A stretch of DNA of 64,000 nucleotides. Source: Candidatus Melainabacteria bacterium (lineage in GTDB: Bacteria; Cyanobacteriota; Vampirovibrionia; Vampirovibrionales; Vampirovibrionaceae). The notes under the pieces were generated by a model. It was not told where the DNA came from, did no database searches, and worked only from the letters and a program-made list of their open reading frames with translations. The stretch covers positions 17,300-81,299 of the forward strand of contig CABHPA010000198.1 of the NCBI GenBank assembly GCA_902168245.1, in the 5' to 3' direction. A program made the translations under genes and the position numbers. Below, in pieces: positions 63,757-64,000 of the stretch; position 1 is the first letter of the stretch, and every line of letters starts with the position of its first letter.

Positions 63757-64000
63757 ATGATTACACCGGGATTTTTCGGTCTGTTCAACGCGCAGCGCGG
63801 CTTAATTGCGGCGCAAATCGCATTGAACACGGTCGGCCATAACATCTCAAACGCCAATACGCCCGGCTATAGTCGCCAGAGGGTCGATATTTCCCAAGCC
63901 CCTTCTTATGCCCTGCCCACTAACTTTCAGGATACGGCCAACCAGTTAGGGCAAGGCCCAACCGTCTTACAGATTACCCGAAGCAAGGACGCTTACCTGG
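63757..64000 (+). CDS. flgK: Flagellar hook-associated protein FlgK, 3' end outside window
   Basis: The first 81 residues are present: MITPGFFGLFNAQRGLIAAQ, ALNTVGHNISNANTPGYSRQRV, and a GQGPTVLQITRSKDAYL stretch that is characteristic of FlgK (variant of VGTGVxVxxIxRxxDxFL). AGAGAGG upstream. FlgK joins hook to filament. Confidence 0.93.
   Translation, partial: MITPGFFGLFNAQRGLIAAQIALNTVGHNISNANTPGYSRQRVDISQAPSYALPTNFQDTANQLGQGPTVLQITRSKDAYL

Overview
This 64-kb window is a bacterial chromosome segment, gene-dense and around 50-55% G+C by eye. The best guess for its source is a non-photosynthetic relative of Cyanobacteria (Vampirovibrionia/Melainabacteria type). Three things point that way. 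A Ycf23/DUF561 gene (39715-40470) belongs to a family otherwise typical of cyanobacteria and plastids. An arginine dihydrolase of the cyanobacterial ArgZ/AgrE kind sits beside a LOR/SDH-type domain gene (55109-56498). No photosynthesis genes are present. Flagellar L- and P-ring genes imply a Gram-negative envelope. The lineage is inferred from gene families, not from rRNA.

Layout. 1-6375: 3' part of fusA, a cytidine-deaminase-like orphan on the minus strand, then a class V aminotransferase and serA (serine synthesis). 6376-8998: an intergenic region with two tandem small-RNA candidates, then two TonB/TolA-like envelope genes. 9124-12621: an asparaginase, a cysteine-cluster protein, tRNA-Thr(TGT), tRNA-Tyr(GTA), tRNA-Thr(GGT) and tuf. 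12655-21026: an S10/spc ribosomal protein cluster from rpsJ to rplR that stops at a terminator before the usual rpsE-rpmD-rplO-secY block. 21173-23435: minC-minD-minE on the minus strand. 23703-31204: glutamate dehydrogenase, RqcP-like S4 protein, enolase, short HPF, DUF4870, DUF58 and DUF429-like genes, ychF. 31351-34480: the threonine-degradation pair tdh and kbl, split by an AbiJ-NTD4/HEPN-like gene that is clearly more AT-rich. 34598-41576: GGDEF/HD-GYP protein, rpoZ, a small orphan with a long leader, a large TPR protein, Ycf23 and uppS. 41703-51386: RidA, two divergent HTH regulators, a TrmB-family regulator, rplI, an alkyladenine glycosylase, murA, a repeat protein, DUF309, sodB, folD and a dicarboxylate symporter. 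51752-57022: a 694-residue acidic disordered protein, queF, an exported small-heat-shock-like protein, the arginine-catabolic pair and an orphan. 57488-64000: a flagellar rod/ring operon (lytic transglycosylase, flgF, flgG, flgA, flgH, flgI, flgJ-like, a FlgM candidate, flgN, flgK start).

The items most worth following up are the paired sRNA candidates at 6567-6853, a 35-nt palindrome at 43314-43348 with a 19-nt exact match inside folD, the defence-like gene inside tdh-kbl, the split and reordered arginine-degradation module, and a cytidine-deaminase-fold protein lacking its catalytic glutamate.
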